Notes: generated from the letters alone by a model not told the origin. A stretch of 64,000 nt of DNA from Nesterenkonia alba DSM 19423 (GCF_000421745.1 NZ_ATXP01000005.1:1-64000); one strand, 5' to 3'; numbered from the stretch's first letter, positions 8,593 to 18,514 are shown. A program made the numbers and translations.

Positions 8593-10479
8593 TTACCCCT
8601 CAGAGTCGGCTCTGGTGATCTGCAGGTGGTGGTCCACTCGGTGCGGATCCACCGGAAGGTGGGAGATCACCACCACCGTGCGTTCGGCTGTGGCATCGAG
8701 TAATTCAGTGAGCATCGTCTCTGCTGCGGCGGGGTCCACGTGGGCGGTGGGTTCATCGAGGATGAGCACCTCTGCCCGGCTGAGCAGTCCGCGGGCGACG
8801 GCGATGCGTTGGGCTTGTCCACCGGAGATCAGCTCCCCGTTCATCCCCACTCGGGTGTCTAAGCCCTCACGGGAAGCCGCCCACTCGGTAAGCCCCACCG
8901 CCTGTACCACGGCATGGAGATCCTCATCGGTGGCGGCTTCTGGTCCCTCCGGGTGTGCCAACGCGAGGTTGGCTCGCAGGGTCCCATCGAAGAGATGGGC
9001 GCTCTGCTCGATGAGGCAGACTCGGCGACGCAATTGTTCCCCGGTGAGGGTGCCGGCGTCGTACCCACTGATGCGGTAGTCACCGGAATGCGGCACAAAC
9101 CCGACCAACCCATAGGCGAAGGCCGTTTTGCCTGCCCCACTGGCACCGGTAACCAGCAGATTTTCTCCCGGGCGCAGGGACACCGTCACCGGTGCACTCA
9201 CCGGCTGGCGGGAACCGGGCCAGAACACCGCAAAGTTTTCAAGGATCACCTCCCCCGCGCGAGGGGATCGACGACCAGCCAGGCACCGGTTGCGCCTGAC
9301 GGTTCCGGCGGCTCCGGACCGCCGCGCCTGACGTACCGGGGCGCTATCCGCCCCCTGGTTGTCCACCGCCTCGCCCTCGACCGGTGGAGCGATGGCGGCG
9401 ATGCGTTCAGCGCTGGCGAGCACCCGACGTCGGGCGGTCCAGGCTGCGGACACGGCTGCAACAACCTCGAAGACCACCAGGGGGACCAGGGCGAGCAGAG
9501 CCAGGACCGGCCCGTCGATGGTTCCAGGGCTCAGACGGAATCCGGGGCCCAAGGGGTCACTGGGCACCAGCTGAGGCAGTCCGACAACGAGGGTCAGCAC
9601 CACCGCGAGCCCAGCGGCCAGTGCCATGGCGGCGGCCACCAACCCGGCACCGAAGCTGGTGCACAGTGCGGCGGCTCGTAGCTGCGCATCGGCGCGGCGG
9701 ACTTTCTCCACGTGGGTGTCCACCGCGTCGTAGGCGATGAGCACATCGAGGTCGGTCACCAGGTCGGTGACCGCGTCTGCGAGTTGCCCGCGCAATCCCG
9801 CGGTGCGGGCTTCGGCCCGGTCAGTCACCGCTGCGGAGATGACGGTTCCGCAGGCCAGCGCGGCAGCGAGCATAACCGCTAGCACCCCGGCGGCGGTCGG
9901 GGAAAAGTAGGCCAGGCACAGCAGGGTGACCAGGACGACCGTGGTGGAGGTGACCAGCGGCTGGATGACTCGCACGGGCCAGTCGATGAGTTGGTCGACG
10001 TCGGTGACGACCCGGGTGAGCAGATCTCCGCGGCGGTGGCGGCTCAACCGGACCGGGGCCAACGGCTCGAGGCGAGCGAAGATATCGGTGCGCAGTGTTC
10101 CCAGCAGACGGAAGGCGGCGTCGTGGGTGCTGAGCCGTTCGAGGTAGCGGAAGAAGGCACGGGACAGGGCGAAAGCGCGGACCCCCACCACGAGGAGGCC
10201 AAGGTAGAGGATGGGCGGCTGTTCGGCGGCCCGGGTGATGAGGTAAGCCGACAGCCCGATGAGCAGCACTGCGCTGAGCCCGGAGAGGATGCCGAAGGCG
10301 ATGCCGGGGGCCAGTTGCCCAGCAGTGGGTCGGGCGGCGGCGAGCTGCCGCTGGAGGGCCTCAGCACTTCGGTGGCCGGCCCGGGGCAGGCGGGCACTGT
10401 GGGCGGGATGACTGGGACGAGTCCGAGGGTGAGCTGGCAGCGTCGAGGAGTCGGCAGGGAGCTCAGCCGGCGAGGACAT
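8593..10479 (-). CDS. cydC: CydC, subunit of the heterodimeric thiol exporter CydDC
   Basis: 628 residues: six-helix ABC exporter membrane domain (about 55-350) followed by an ATPase domain. Walker A is GASGAGKT (445-452), signature LISGGQAQRIAVARG, Walker B VLILDEPTAHVD, and an H-loop VVISHLP. In characterised bacteria CydDC moves reduced thiols or haem-related compounds and is required to assemble cytochrome bd. The first 45 residues are a Pro/Ala/Arg-rich extension and residues 365-410 form a variable linker before the ATPase domain. The start overlaps the cydD end by 17 nt. It is the last gene of the cydABDC operon and ends at a hairpin. Confidence 0.9.
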   Translation of the reverse strand: MSSPAELPADSSTLPAHPRTRPSHPAHSARLPRAGHRSAEALQRQLAAARPTAGQLAPGIAFGILSGLSAVLLIGLSAYLITRAAEQPPILYLGLLVVGVRAFALSRAFFRYLERLSTHDAAFRLLGTLRTDIFARLEPLAPVRLSRHRRGDLLTRVVTDVDQLIDWPVRVIQPLVTSTTVVLVTLLCLAYFSPTAAGVLAVMLAAALACGTVISAAVTDRAEARTAGLRGQLADAVTDLVTDLDVLIAYDAVDTHVEKVRRADAQLRAAALCTSFGAGLVAAAMALAAGLAVVLTLVVGLPQLVPSDPLGPGFRLSPGTIDGPVLALLALVPLVVFEVVAAVSAAWTARRRVLASAERIAAIAPPVEGEAVDNQGADSAPVRQARRSGAAGTVRRNRCLAGRRSPRAGEVILENFAVFWPGSRQPVSAPVTVSLRPGENLLVTGASGAGKTAFAYGLVGFVPHSGDYRISGYDAGTLTGEQLRRRVCLIEQSAHLFDGTLRANLALAHPEGPEAATDEDLHAVVQAVGLTEWAASREGLDTRVGMNGELISGGQAQRIAVARGLLSRAEVLILDEPTAHVDPAAAETMLTELLDATAERTVVVISHLPVDPHRVDHHLQITRADSEG

Positions 10480-12208
10480 GGCCGGTCTCCTCTCCCAAGG
10501 GCAGACGGTGCTCAGCAGCAGTGATGAGCCCCGGACGGTGGGTGATGACCGCTACGATGCGCCCACTGCGGGCTTCGGCTTCCAGCGCGGTGAGAACCTC
10601 GGCTTCGGTCCCGGTATCGAGGGCAGCGCTGGGTTCATCGCAGAGCAGCACGGGGCAGTCCCGGCGGCGAGCGCGGTAGAGGGCGCGGGCGAGGCTCAGC
10701 CGTTGGGATTGCCCGCCGGAGAGTCCTTCTCCGTGGACCCCCAGCTCCGATTCCAGAGGCAGGCTGCCGAGTCCGAGCTCGGCCAGAAGAGTCCGGGCGA
10801 GGTCCGCGTCCGGGTTTTCATCACCGAGGGTGATGTTCTCCAGCACAGTGCCGGCGCGCAGGCCGTGCCGTTGACCGGCGTAGGCGATATCGTCCCGCCG
10901 TAAGGGCCACCGGTGACGCTCCCCGTGGCGTGTGTCCGCACAGTGCGTATCGCCACAGCTCAACTCGGCGGTGCCGGCGTGTTCCACCAGTCCGAGCAGG
11001 GCGCTCAGCAGGGTGGATTTACCGGCACCACTGGGTCCAGTGATGGCGGTGATCGCCCCGGCGGGCAGCTCAGCGGTGACGGGCTCAAGAACGGTACGGC
11101 CCCCGCGGTGGACACTGAGACCTCGCACCTGCAGGGCAGTGACGGCCCCGGCGGGGCAGCGGGTGAGGGTGGTGGCGTCGTCGTGCTCCTGACGGGATGC
11201 GGTGGTCTCTGCGGCGTCGAGGATCTCGAAGACATCCTCAGCGGCAGCGACACCGTCAGCGGCGGCGTGGTAGTTGGCCCCGACCTGGCGCAGCGGGGCG
11301 TAGGCCTCCGGCACGATGAGCAGGGCGAACAGCCCCACGAACAGACCCAGGCTGCCGTCGATGAGGCGCACCCCGATGGAGACTGCCACCAGGGCCACGG
11401 AGAGACTGGCGGCCAACTCCAGGACGAATCCGGAGAGGAAGCTGACCCGTAAGACTTTCATGGTGCTGCGGCGGTGTGCCTCACTGATCTGGGCGAGGTT
11501 CTGCCGCTGGTGGTGTTGCCGGTTGAAAACCTTCAAGGTGCTCAGGCCTTCGACGAGGTCCAGGTAGGCCCGGGCCAGTCGGCTCAGCCGCTGACGCTGC
11601 CGCCGTTGGGCGGTCTGGGTGGTCCAGCCGATGAGCACCATGAACACCGGGATCAGCGGCATGGTGATCGCCACGATGACCGCGGTGGTGAGGTCGTAGA
11701 TCGCCAGCACGGCCAGGTGGATGGGGATCGCCACCGCGCAGAGCACCAGCTGGGGCAGGTAGCGGGCGAAGTAGGCGTCCAGGGCGTCGAGGCCGTTGCC
11801 AAGTACAGTGACCGCCTGGGCGCCGTGGCGTTGGTCGGAGATGGCATCGCCGCGCCCGGCTGCCACCGTGGTGGTCAGTGCGTGGACAGTGCGTTGGCGC
11901 AGCTGGCTCTTCACGGCCACCGCGGCCCGGGCGGCGGTGACCTCCATCCCCCAGGCGGTGAGGGCCCGCAGTCCGACGACGACGGCAGCAGCGGTGAGCA
12001 TCACTGTCACCGGCACGTCCCCAGGCACCGGAAAGTCGCTGATGGGCGGGCCGGTGACCGCTCCGATCGCGGTGGTCAGAACTGCGGCCAACAGCCAGGC
12101 GAAGGCCAGAGTCAACAGGATCTGGATCAGCCCGAGCGCCACGGCGGTGACCAGGAAGCCACGGGCGGCACTGGCGTAGCGCAGCAGTCGGGGGTCCAGC
12201 GGTTTCAT
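10463..12208 (-). CDS. cydD: CydD, subunit of the heterodimeric thiol exporter CydDC
   Basis: 581 residues, membrane domain plus ATPase in one chain. Starts MKPLDPRLLRYASAARGFL, typical for CydD. Walker A GPSGAGKST, signature LSGGQSQRLSLARALY, Walker B PVLLCDEPSAALD, H-loop VITHRP. It pairs with CydC in the membrane; the pair is needed for haem insertion into cytochrome bd. The start overlaps the cydB stop by 4 nt (ATGA) and the end overlaps cydC. A QEHDDATTLT linker lies between the two domains. The ATPase motifs in both CydC and CydD look intact. Confidence 0.9.
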   Translation of the reverse strand: MKPLDPRLLRYASAARGFLVTAVALGLIQILLTLAFAWLLAAVLTTAIGAVTGPPISDFPVPGDVPVTVMLTAAAVVVGLRALTAWGMEVTAARAAVAVKSQLRQRTVHALTTTVAAGRGDAISDQRHGAQAVTVLGNGLDALDAYFARYLPQLVLCAVAIPIHLAVLAIYDLTTAVIVAITMPLIPVFMVLIGWTTQTAQRRQRQRLSRLARAYLDLVEGLSTLKVFNRQHHQRQNLAQISEAHRRSTMKVLRVSFLSGFVLELAASLSVALVAVSIGVRLIDGSLGLFVGLFALLIVPEAYAPLRQVGANYHAAADGVAAAEDVFEILDAAETTASRQEHDDATTLTRCPAGAVTALQVRGLSVHRGGRTVLEPVTAELPAGAITAITGPSGAGKSTLLSALLGLVEHAGTAELSCGDTHCADTRHGERHRWPLRRDDIAYAGQRHGLRAGTVLENITLGDENPDADLARTLLAELGLGSLPLESELGVHGEGLSGGQSQRLSLARALYRARRRDCPVLLCDEPSAALDTGTEAEVLTALEAEARSGRIVAVITHRPGLITAAEHRLPLGEETGHVLAG

Positions 12209-13275
12209 GCCGCCTCAGCGGTCTCCGCCGCCGGGATGTGGTCCCGGGTCAGACGACGCCGGAAGACCCAGTAGGTCCATCCCTGGTACCCGATGACCAG
12301 GGGGGTCATGATGATGGCCACCCACAGCATGACCCCCAGGGTGTAGTCCGAGGAGCTGGCGTTGGCGATGGTGAGTCCACCAACTCCGGTGGTCGAGGGC
12401 AGTACATTGGGGAACAGGGAGAGGAATAGGGTCACCACGGCCAGGCCGATGGTCGCGGCCATGGCGGTGAAGGCTGTGCCTTCCTTACCGCGCCAGGTCA
12501 GGGCCACCGCGGCCAGCAGGCAGACTGCGGCAGCTGCGGCGGTGAGGATGACCCAGACCAGGCCCACCCCGGGGGCCCGGTCGGAGCCGGCGGCCTGAAG
12601 GGCGTCGGGGGCGTAGCCGGTGTGCAGCCAGATGGTCCACAGTAGGAACCAGGCGGCTGCGATCACAGTGGGGACTGCCGCCTGCAGTACCAGGCGTCGG
12701 GCACGGATGCGGATCTGACCATCAGTCTTCAGGGCGATGAAGATGGCACCGTGGACCAGGCACAGCAGGGTCAGGGTCACCCCACCGAGCAGGGCGTAGG
12801 GGTTGAGCAGGTCGAACAGACTGCCGACGACGTTGTGGTTTTCATCCATGGGAACCCCGCGGACCACGTTGGCGAAGGCCACACCCCAGAGGAAGGCCGG
12901 CAGCACGGAGCCGATGATGATCATGCGGTCGAAGTTCTGTGCCCACTGCCGGTGTTTGCGCTGGTGCCGGTACTCGAAGCTGACCCCGCGGGCGATCAAT
13001 GCCAGCAGGATCAGCAGTAAGGGGAGGTAGAACCCGCTGAACAGGGAGGCGTACCACTCGGGGAAGGCGGCGAACAGCACCGCCCCGGCGACGATGACCC
13101 AGGTCTCGTTGAGGTCCCAGACCGGGCCGATGGTGTTGATCATGACCCGTCGGTCGGTGTCGTCCTTGCCGATGAGTGGCAGCGCCATCCCCACGCCGAA
13201 GTCGAAGCCGTCGAGGACGAAGTAGCCCACGAAGAAGAAGGCCACCAGGATGAACCAGATCTGTGCGATGTCCAC
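12205..13275 (-). CDS. cydB: Cytochrome bd quinol oxidase subunit II
   Basis: 356 residues with about eight or nine membrane helices. The start MDIAQIWFILVAFFFVGYFVLDGFDFGVGM is the classic CydB N-terminus. It stabilises subunit I and, together with it, oxidises quinol and reduces oxygen to water. WDLNETWVIVAGAVLFAAFPEWYA and SVLPAFLWGVAFANVVRG are conserved family segments. It follows cydA after 81 nt and is coupled to cydD by a 4-nt overlap, giving the full cydABDC set in one operon. Confidence 0.93.
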   Translation of the reverse strand: MDIAQIWFILVAFFFVGYFVLDGFDFGVGMALPLIGKDDTDRRVMINTIGPVWDLNETWVIVAGAVLFAAFPEWYASLFSGFYLPLLLILLALIARGVSFEYRHQRKHRQWAQNFDRMIIIGSVLPAFLWGVAFANVVRGVPMDENHNVVGSLFDLLNPYALLGGVTLTLLCLVHGAIFIALKTDGQIRIRARRLVLQAAVPTVIAAAWFLLWTIWLHTGYAPDALQAAGSDRAPGVGLVWVILTAAAAAVCLLAAVALTWRGKEGTAFTAMAATIGLAVVTLFLSLFPNVLPSTTGVGGLTIANASSSDYTLGVMLWVAIIMTPLVIGYQGWTYWVFRRRLTRDHIPAAETAEAA

Positions 13276-13356
13276 GGTCAGGACCTTTCTTCCCGGAGGG
13301 GGTCAGTGCCAAGGGTGCCGTGGGAGGCGCTGAAGAGCGCACCGCCGGCGAAAATC

Positions 13357-14784
13357 TCAGTAGACGATGGCGAGCTGGTCACGTCCGCTACCCTCCCCTT
13401 CCTCGGCGTCGTCGTCGGTGATCTCCGGCGGACCCTCTTGGGCGGTTTTGAGGATGAGTTTGAATTCGACGACGGCGAGGATTCCGTAGATCACGGTGAA
13501 GGCGGCCAAGGAGAGGGCCACCTGCCAGCCGGCGACGTTCGGGGAGACTGCGGCCTCGGTTTTCATCAGGCCGAAGACAATCCACGGTTGACGTCCCATC
13601 TCGGTAAACACCCAGCCGATCAGGGAGGCCAGCAGTGGCAGCGGGGCCGACCAGATGAGGATGCGCCACCAGCGGTCGGTGCGAGCGGGGCTCATCGGCT
13701 TGGCGTTCTTGCGCAGTCGCCACAACCCCAGGGCAGAGATGAACGCAGAGACGATCCCCAAGCCGATCATCCAGCGGAAGGACCAGTAGGTCACCCAGAT
13801 CAGCGGGGTGTAGTCCCCGGCACCGAACTGTGCCACGTACTGTTCCTGCAGGTCGTTGATGCCTTCGACTTCGCCGTCGAAGGTGTGGGTGGACAGTAAG
13901 GAGAGCAGGTAGGGGATGCGGATGGAGAACAGTTCGCTGGCGCCGTCGGGGGTGCCGAGGGTGAACAGGGAGAAACTGGCGGCCTCAGTGGTCTCATAGA
14001 GCCCCTCGGCGGCGGCCATCTTCATCGGCTGGGCATCCACCATGGCCAGGGAGAGCCGGTCCCCAGTGGCCGCCACCCCGATGAAGGCCAGAATATTAGT
14101 CCACAATCCGGTCTTCAGTGCCGGGCGCATCACCTCGGTGTGCTGGCCACGGCGCATGTGCCAGGCGGCGACGGCGATCATCACAGTGGCCGCGAACATG
14201 ATCGCCGCGAAGATGGTGTGCGGGAAGGCGGCGAGCACCACCGGATTGACGAGCACCTCCCAGAGGCTGGTCAACTCCGCGCGGCCGCGCTCTTCGTTCA
14301 TCGTGTACCCCACCGGGTTTTGCATGAACGCGTTGGCGGCCAGGATGAAGTAAGCCGAGAGCATGCTGGCGATGGAGACCAACCAGATGCAGGCCAAGTG
14401 GGCCAGGGCCGGCAGCTTGTTCCACCCGAAGATCCACAGTCCGATGAACGTGGCCTCCAGGAAGAAAGCCGCCAGACCTTCAATCGCCAGAGGTGCGCCG
14501 AAGACATCCCCCACGAAGCGGGAGTACTCCGACCAGTTCATCCCAAACTGGAACTCCTGGACGATTCCGGTGACCACGCCCATGGCGAAGTTGATGAGGA
14601 AGATCTTGCCGAACAGCCGGGTCAGCCGCAGGTAGGTGATGTTCGCGGTGCGGTACCAGGCGGTCTGGAAGATAGCCGCCATCAGCGCCATGCCGATGGT
14701 CAGGGGGACGAAGATGAAGTGGTACAGGGTGGTGAGCCCGAACTGCCACCTCGCCATTGAGAGCGGATCGAAGAGTTCCTCCAT
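13357..14784 (-). CDS. cydA: Cytochrome bd quinol oxidase subunit I
   Basis: 475 residues with about nine membrane helices. It carries the haems b558, b595 and d and the quinol site. ARWQFGLTTLYHFIFVPLTIG gives the His ligand near residue 22; FQFGMNWSEYSRFVGDVFGAPLAIEG and GRQPWIVFG are also family hallmarks. The Q-loop looks short, as in other Gram-positive CydA proteins. High oxygen affinity makes this oxidase important at low oxygen or when other oxidases are blocked. The chosen ATG has no clear Shine-Dalgarno site; instead TAGAAA lies 6 bases before it, so the mRNA may be leaderless. Two palindromic operators abut the start (14791-14832). Confidence 0.93.
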   Translation of the reverse strand: MEELFDPLSMARWQFGLTTLYHFIFVPLTIGMALMAAIFQTAWYRTANITYLRLTRLFGKIFLINFAMGVVTGIVQEFQFGMNWSEYSRFVGDVFGAPLAIEGLAAFFLEATFIGLWIFGWNKLPALAHLACIWLVSIASMLSAYFILAANAFMQNPVGYTMNEERGRAELTSLWEVLVNPVVLAAFPHTIFAAIMFAATVMIAVAAWHMRRGQHTEVMRPALKTGLWTNILAFIGVAATGDRLSLAMVDAQPMKMAAAEGLYETTEAASFSLFTLGTPDGASELFSIRIPYLLSLLSTHTFDGEVEGINDLQEQYVAQFGAGDYTPLIWVTYWSFRWMIGLGIVSAFISALGLWRLRKNAKPMSPARTDRWWRILIWSAPLPLLASLIGWVFTEMGRQPWIVFGLMKTEAAVSPNVAGWQVALSLAAFTVIYGILAVVEFKLILKTAQEGPPEITDDDAEEGEGSGRDQLAIVY

Positions 14785-14790
14785 GGCTTA

Positions 14791-14832
14791 TTTCTACACG
14801 ATGTAGAAGAACTTTTCTACACAGTGTAGAAA
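14791..14832. promoter_or_regulatory. cydA promoter: Tandem palindromic operators of the cyd operon
   Basis: Two 19-base palindromes with centres 23 bases apart. Site 1 (14791-14809) is TTTCTACACGATGTAGAAG; site 2 (14814-14832) is the perfect TTTCTACACAGTGTAGAAA. Site 1 ends only 6 bases before the cydA ATG and overlaps a possible -10 (minus-strand TAGAAA), so a bound protein would block transcription. The sequence is not the Rex or CRP consensus; it loosely recalls the ACA...TGT core of BlaI/CopY-type operators. Confidence 0.75.
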
Positions 14833-14882
14833 ACGTGATCCCGGTCACTGAGAAGGAGGGTTCTTGGTACCGAGAACCACCC

Positions 14883-17672
14883 CTATTGCTGGCTGAGTCC
14901 GGCCGCCGGTGGGGTCTTCGCCAGGGACCGTGCCGGCCACCAGGCAGCCACCAGGGCCGCTAGTACCGTGACCACCCACAGAGCCCCTACGCGCAGCCAG
15001 GGGATGGCAAGACTCACTGTCCAGTCCTCACTGGTGACCAGTGAACTGACTCCGGCCCACCCGAAGAACGCCCCGAGCCCAGTGCCCAGCACGAGGGCCA
15101 CACCGGCCAGCAGCACCGATTCGATACTGACCATGGAGCCGACGGCACCCCGGCTCATCCCCACCGCCCGCAGCAGGGCTGCTTCGCGGCGACGTTCGAA
15201 CACCGACAGGCTCAGCGTGTTACTGACCCCAATCACGGCCACCACGACGCTGGCCCCCAACAGGGCGAGCACCACCATGAGCAGCATGTCGATGACCTCG
15301 GTGTAACCGGCCCGGGCGTAGGCCCCGGTGAGGTCGGCCTCCACCTGAGTGCCTTCGGTGGCGGCGTCGTCGAGGTGAGCGGCCAGGGCATGGACATCGG
15401 AGTCGGTGAACCCTTCGGTCAGCCGCAGGAAGCTCAGGCCCTCCTCGGGGTCGGTGTCCAGCCCCGCCGGCGCAGTGTCTTCGCTGATGAGCACCGCCGT
15501 GGGTGGTAACCACCACGCCTCCTCCACGGTGAGCGTGAGCTCCTCAGACCCTGCACTGAAGTGCAGCTGGTCCTCGTCTTCGATGTGTTCCACCAGGCCC
15601 CAGCCGATGAGTGCTTCACCCTCTCCGGGTAGGACCCCGGGGCGGTAGGTGATCTCATCGAATTCTTCGGCGGAGGCGACGACGATCTGTGCCGCAGCCG
15701 CGCCGGCGTCGTCGGTGGTGTCCTCTGCCTGACCATCTGCCTGCCCATCTGCGGATGCTTCAGTGCCGGGGAAACCGGCGATCTCCTCCACCGTGGTGAT
15801 ATCCCGCTCGGCGAGTACGTCCTCCAGTGCGGCGGGATCCACTGGTACCACCGCGTCTACCGGGTAGGAATCGGCGAGTTCCTCGGTCATGACCTTCTGC
15901 GCGGTGGCTGCACCGATAGTGAAAGAGGCCACGAGGGTGACCCCGATGAGCAGGGCCGAGGCAGTGGCGGTGGTACGCCCGGGAACCTGGCGGGCGTTCT
16001 GTCCGGCGAGTCGGGCGGTGGTTCGCCAGGCCGGAACAACCGCGAGGAGCCGACCGGCAGCCGCGACCAGTGGTGGAATGACACCTCGGGCCACCAGCAG
16101 CACTCCGAGAAATCCCACCAGGGCCCCGGTGGCACCAAGGAGCGGTAGCGGCAGGCCTAGCACCGGGTCGACATTGGGGGCGGGGACCCCGCTGGGCAGG
16201 GTCTCTGGGCGGCTGAGCGCTGAATATAGCGTCAAAGCGGCACCGGCGGTGGCCAGCAGGACCCCGGCTGTGAGTCGCAGCCAGGACACCCCGGCCTCAG
16301 GTGCGGCCACATCGGCTGGACGCAGAGCCACCATGGGGGAGACTCGTCCGGCTTTGATGGCCGGCAGCAGGGCAGCGCCGACTGTCATAACCAGTCCCAG
16401 GCCCAGGCCGACACCCATGGCGGTGACAGCGGGCAATGCCACTGGCGTCTCCGGGGCGAAGGTGGCCCGGGCAAGCAGGGTCAGCCCCGCTGCTGCTGCC
16501 CAGCCCAGCAGCACACCGCCCAGTCCCGCGATGAGTCCCAGGATGGCGCCCTCGGCCAGGGTCGCGCGGCGCAGTTGTCCCGGGTCAGCGCCGACGGCAC
16601 GTAGCAGCCCGAAGGTGCGCTGCCGTGAGGCGATCAGCACCTGAAACGTGTTGGTGATGACCAGGGCTGAGACCAGCACCGCGATTCCGCCGAAGCCCAG
16701 GGCGATGTAGCTGAGGAAAGAAACATCACCGGTCATGTTCGCGACCCACGTGTCGACGACCTGCTGGTGGGTGGCCACTGTCATCCCGGCCACCTGCACC
16801 TGCCCGAAGTCGCCTTCCTGGGGCGTGAGGTCGGCGTCGTCGGGGATTTCAAGCTCCCCGGTCTCCACCAGGTGCACGATCCGTTCGATGATCTGCTGTT
16901 GGACCTCCTCCTGGGTGTCGGTGGCGCCCGGGTCGGTCAGCACCACCCGGATCTCCTGAGGCAACGGGTTAAACGGCAGCGCCTGCATCCCCGCCTCGGT
17001 CAGCAGCGCTCGGGGAGTGCCGGGGAGATCGACGACGCCGACGACCTGGTATTCCTGGGTGACTTCAGTGAAGTCCTCGGCATCCTCACCCTCACCTGTC
17101 CACACCCCATGCACGGCGGTGAGGGTGTCACCGGGTCCCAGCCCGTAAGCCTCTGCAGCTTGTTCATTGATGAGCGCCCCTGGGTCACCATCAGCCAGGT
17201 CAGTGTCACTCTCGACCAGGTCCCGGCCGTCGAGCACCTCGTACTGCATCGAGGGGCTCAGGGTGGCAGCTGAGAGGCTCCCGTCGAGGTTTTCCTCGGA
17301 GGTGAAGTCCAGCCATACGCGGCGGACCACCTCAGCGGAGGCAACCTGGTCGATATCCTCCACCGCCCGCGCGAGGGTCTCATCGGCCGGGGTGCCGATG
17401 TCGTCGCGTTCCATGTACTCCGGTTCATCAGCGAACCCGACGAGCTCAGTGGTGTCGACCACCAGGTCGGTGCCGGCGGCTTCGGCCTCCGCCTGCTCGG
17501 TCATCGCCCGGGTGAAGGAGTCGATCATCAGCAGCCCGGCGACGATGAACGCCACAGAGATCCCGATGGCGATCCCCGCGGCGATGAGTCGTCTGCCCGA
17601 GGACCGCAGATTCGCCCGCAACACGGAGCCGTTCACTGACACTGAGCTCTTGCCCCGCTCCGAGCCGTTCAC
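14883..17672 (-). CDS. ABC exporter permease, duplicated FtsX type (MacB-like)
   Basis: 929 residues. One N-terminal membrane helix (about 27-50), a large extracytoplasmic domain, three helices forming a first FtsX unit (near 320-450; SRQRTFGLLRAVGADPGQLRRA), then a second helix group and a second FtsX unit at the C-terminus (ERRREAALLRAVGMSRGAVGSMV). This is the ten-helix layout of permeases that handle lipids or peptides rather than sugars. The ATPase gene at 17669 overlaps its start by 4 nt, so the two form one transporter. A two-component system is encoded just upstream and may control it. The substrate is unknown; antimicrobial peptide export or detoxification is an inference from context. 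Confidence 0.85.
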   Translation of the reverse strand: MNGSERGKSSVSVNGSVLRANLRSSGRRLIAAGIAIGISVAFIVAGLLMIDSFTRAMTEQAEAEAAGTDLVVDTTELVGFADEPEYMERDDIGTPADETLARAVEDIDQVASAEVVRRVWLDFTSEENLDGSLSAATLSPSMQYEVLDGRDLVESDTDLADGDPGALINEQAAEAYGLGPGDTLTAVHGVWTGEGEDAEDFTEVTQEYQVVGVVDLPGTPRALLTEAGMQALPFNPLPQEIRVVLTDPGATDTQEEVQQQIIERIVHLVETGELEIPDDADLTPQEGDFGQVQVAGMTVATHQQVVDTWVANMTGDVSFLSYIALGFGGIAVLVSALVITNTFQVLIASRQRTFGLLRAVGADPGQLRRATLAEGAILGLIAGLGGVLLGWAAAAGLTLLARATFAPETPVALPAVTAMGVGLGLGLVMTVGAALLPAIKAGRVSPMVALRPADVAAPEAGVSWLRLTAGVLLATAGAALTLYSALSRPETLPSGVPAPNVDPVLGLPLPLLGATGALVGFLGVLLVARGVIPPLVAAAGRLLAVVPAWRTTARLAGQNARQVPGRTTATASALLIGVTLVASFTIGAATAQKVMTEELADSYPVDAVVPVDPAALEDVLAERDITTVEEIAGFPGTEASADGQADGQAEDTTDDAGAAAAQIVVASAEEFDEITYRPGVLPGEGEALIGWGLVEHIEDEDQLHFSAGSEELTLTVEEAWWLPPTAVLISEDTAPAGLDTDPEEGLSFLRLTEGFTDSDVHALAAHLDDAATEGTQVEADLTGAYARAGYTEVIDMLLMVVLALLGASVVVAVIGVSNTLSLSVFERRREAALLRAVGMSRGAVGSMVSIESVLLAGVALVLGTGLGAFFGWAGVSSLVTSEDWTVSLAIPWLRVGALWVVTVLAALVAAWWPARSLAKTPPAAGLSQQ

Positions 17673-18430
17673 TGTTGTGCACCGATCATCGTGGCCGCCA
17701 GCATCTGCGCGGAGGGTTTCTCCAGGGTTTCGAGGATCTGCCCGTCGGCCAGCAGCACCGTGCGGTCGGCTTCGGCGGCGGCGTTGACGTCGTGGGTGAC
17801 CATGACCACGGTCTGGTCGAACTCGTCCACGGCGGCACGCAGCAGGGCCAGCACCTCAGCTCCGGTGCGGGAGTCGAGGTTGCCGGTGGGTTCATCGGCG
17901 AAGATCACCGCCGGCTGGGCGGCCAGCGCCCGGGCTACCGCCACCCGCTGCTGCTGACCCCCGGAGAGCTCGAAGGGGCGGTGGTGCAGCCGGTCGGTCA
18001 GCCCGAGCCGTTCGATGACCAGATCATAGAAGTACCGGTCCACCTGCCCACCACCCAGGGATGAGGGCAACAGGATGTTCTCCTTGGCGGTCATCGCCGG
18101 GACCAGGTTGTAGGACTGGAAGATGAACCCGATGTGCCGGCGGCGGATCCGCGTCAGGTGTTTCTCACTGAGCCCGGTCAACTCCACCGGACCCTCTGTG
18201 GTGCCGAGAGTGACCGTCCCGGCGTCGGGAGTATCCAACCCCGCCAGCACGTGCATCAAGGTGGACTTCCCCGAACCGGAGGGACCCATGATCGCGGTGT
18301 AGGAGGCCTGCGGCACCTGGAGGCTGAGCCGCTGCAGCGGGCGGACCACCGCTTCCCCGGTGCCGTACTGTTTGGTGAGTTCCTCAGCGCGCACTGCTGG
18401 CGCCGGCGTCGTGGTCATCATGACCTCCAC
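17669..18430 (-). CDS. ABC exporter ATPase, LolD/MacB type
   Basis: 253 residues. Walker A GPSGSGKST (about 50-58), Q-loop FIFQSYNLVPAMTAKENI, signature LSGGQQQRVAVARALA, Walker B VIFADEPTGNLD, H-loop MVTHDVNAA. The EPTGNLD form marks the LolD/MacB/FtsE group that partners FtsX-type permeases, here the 929-residue protein coupled by ATGA. It starts at MEVMMTTTPAPAVRAEELTKQYG; either of the internal Met residues (4 or 5) is also possible. It lies 84 nt after the response regulator gene, on the same strand, so HK-RR-ATPase-permease could be one transcript. Confidence 0.88.
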   Translation of the reverse strand: MEVMMTTTPAPAVRAEELTKQYGTGEAVVRPLQRLSLQVPQASYTAIMGPSGSGKSTLMHVLAGLDTPDAGTVTLGTTEGPVELTGLSEKHLTRIRRRHIGFIFQSYNLVPAMTAKENILLPSSLGGGQVDRYFYDLVIERLGLTDRLHHRPFELSGGQQQRVAVARALAAQPAVIFADEPTGNLDSRTGAEVLALLRAAVDEFDQTVVMVTHDVNAAAEADRTVLLADGQILETLEKPSAQMLAATMIGAQQ

Positions 18431-18514
18431 GCTACGGATACCGTCGGGTCCGGCACATCCGCCTGGGGTCCGAATTCGGTCTCATCCTGTGGTCTGAGCT
18501 GTGCTGCTGTGCAC

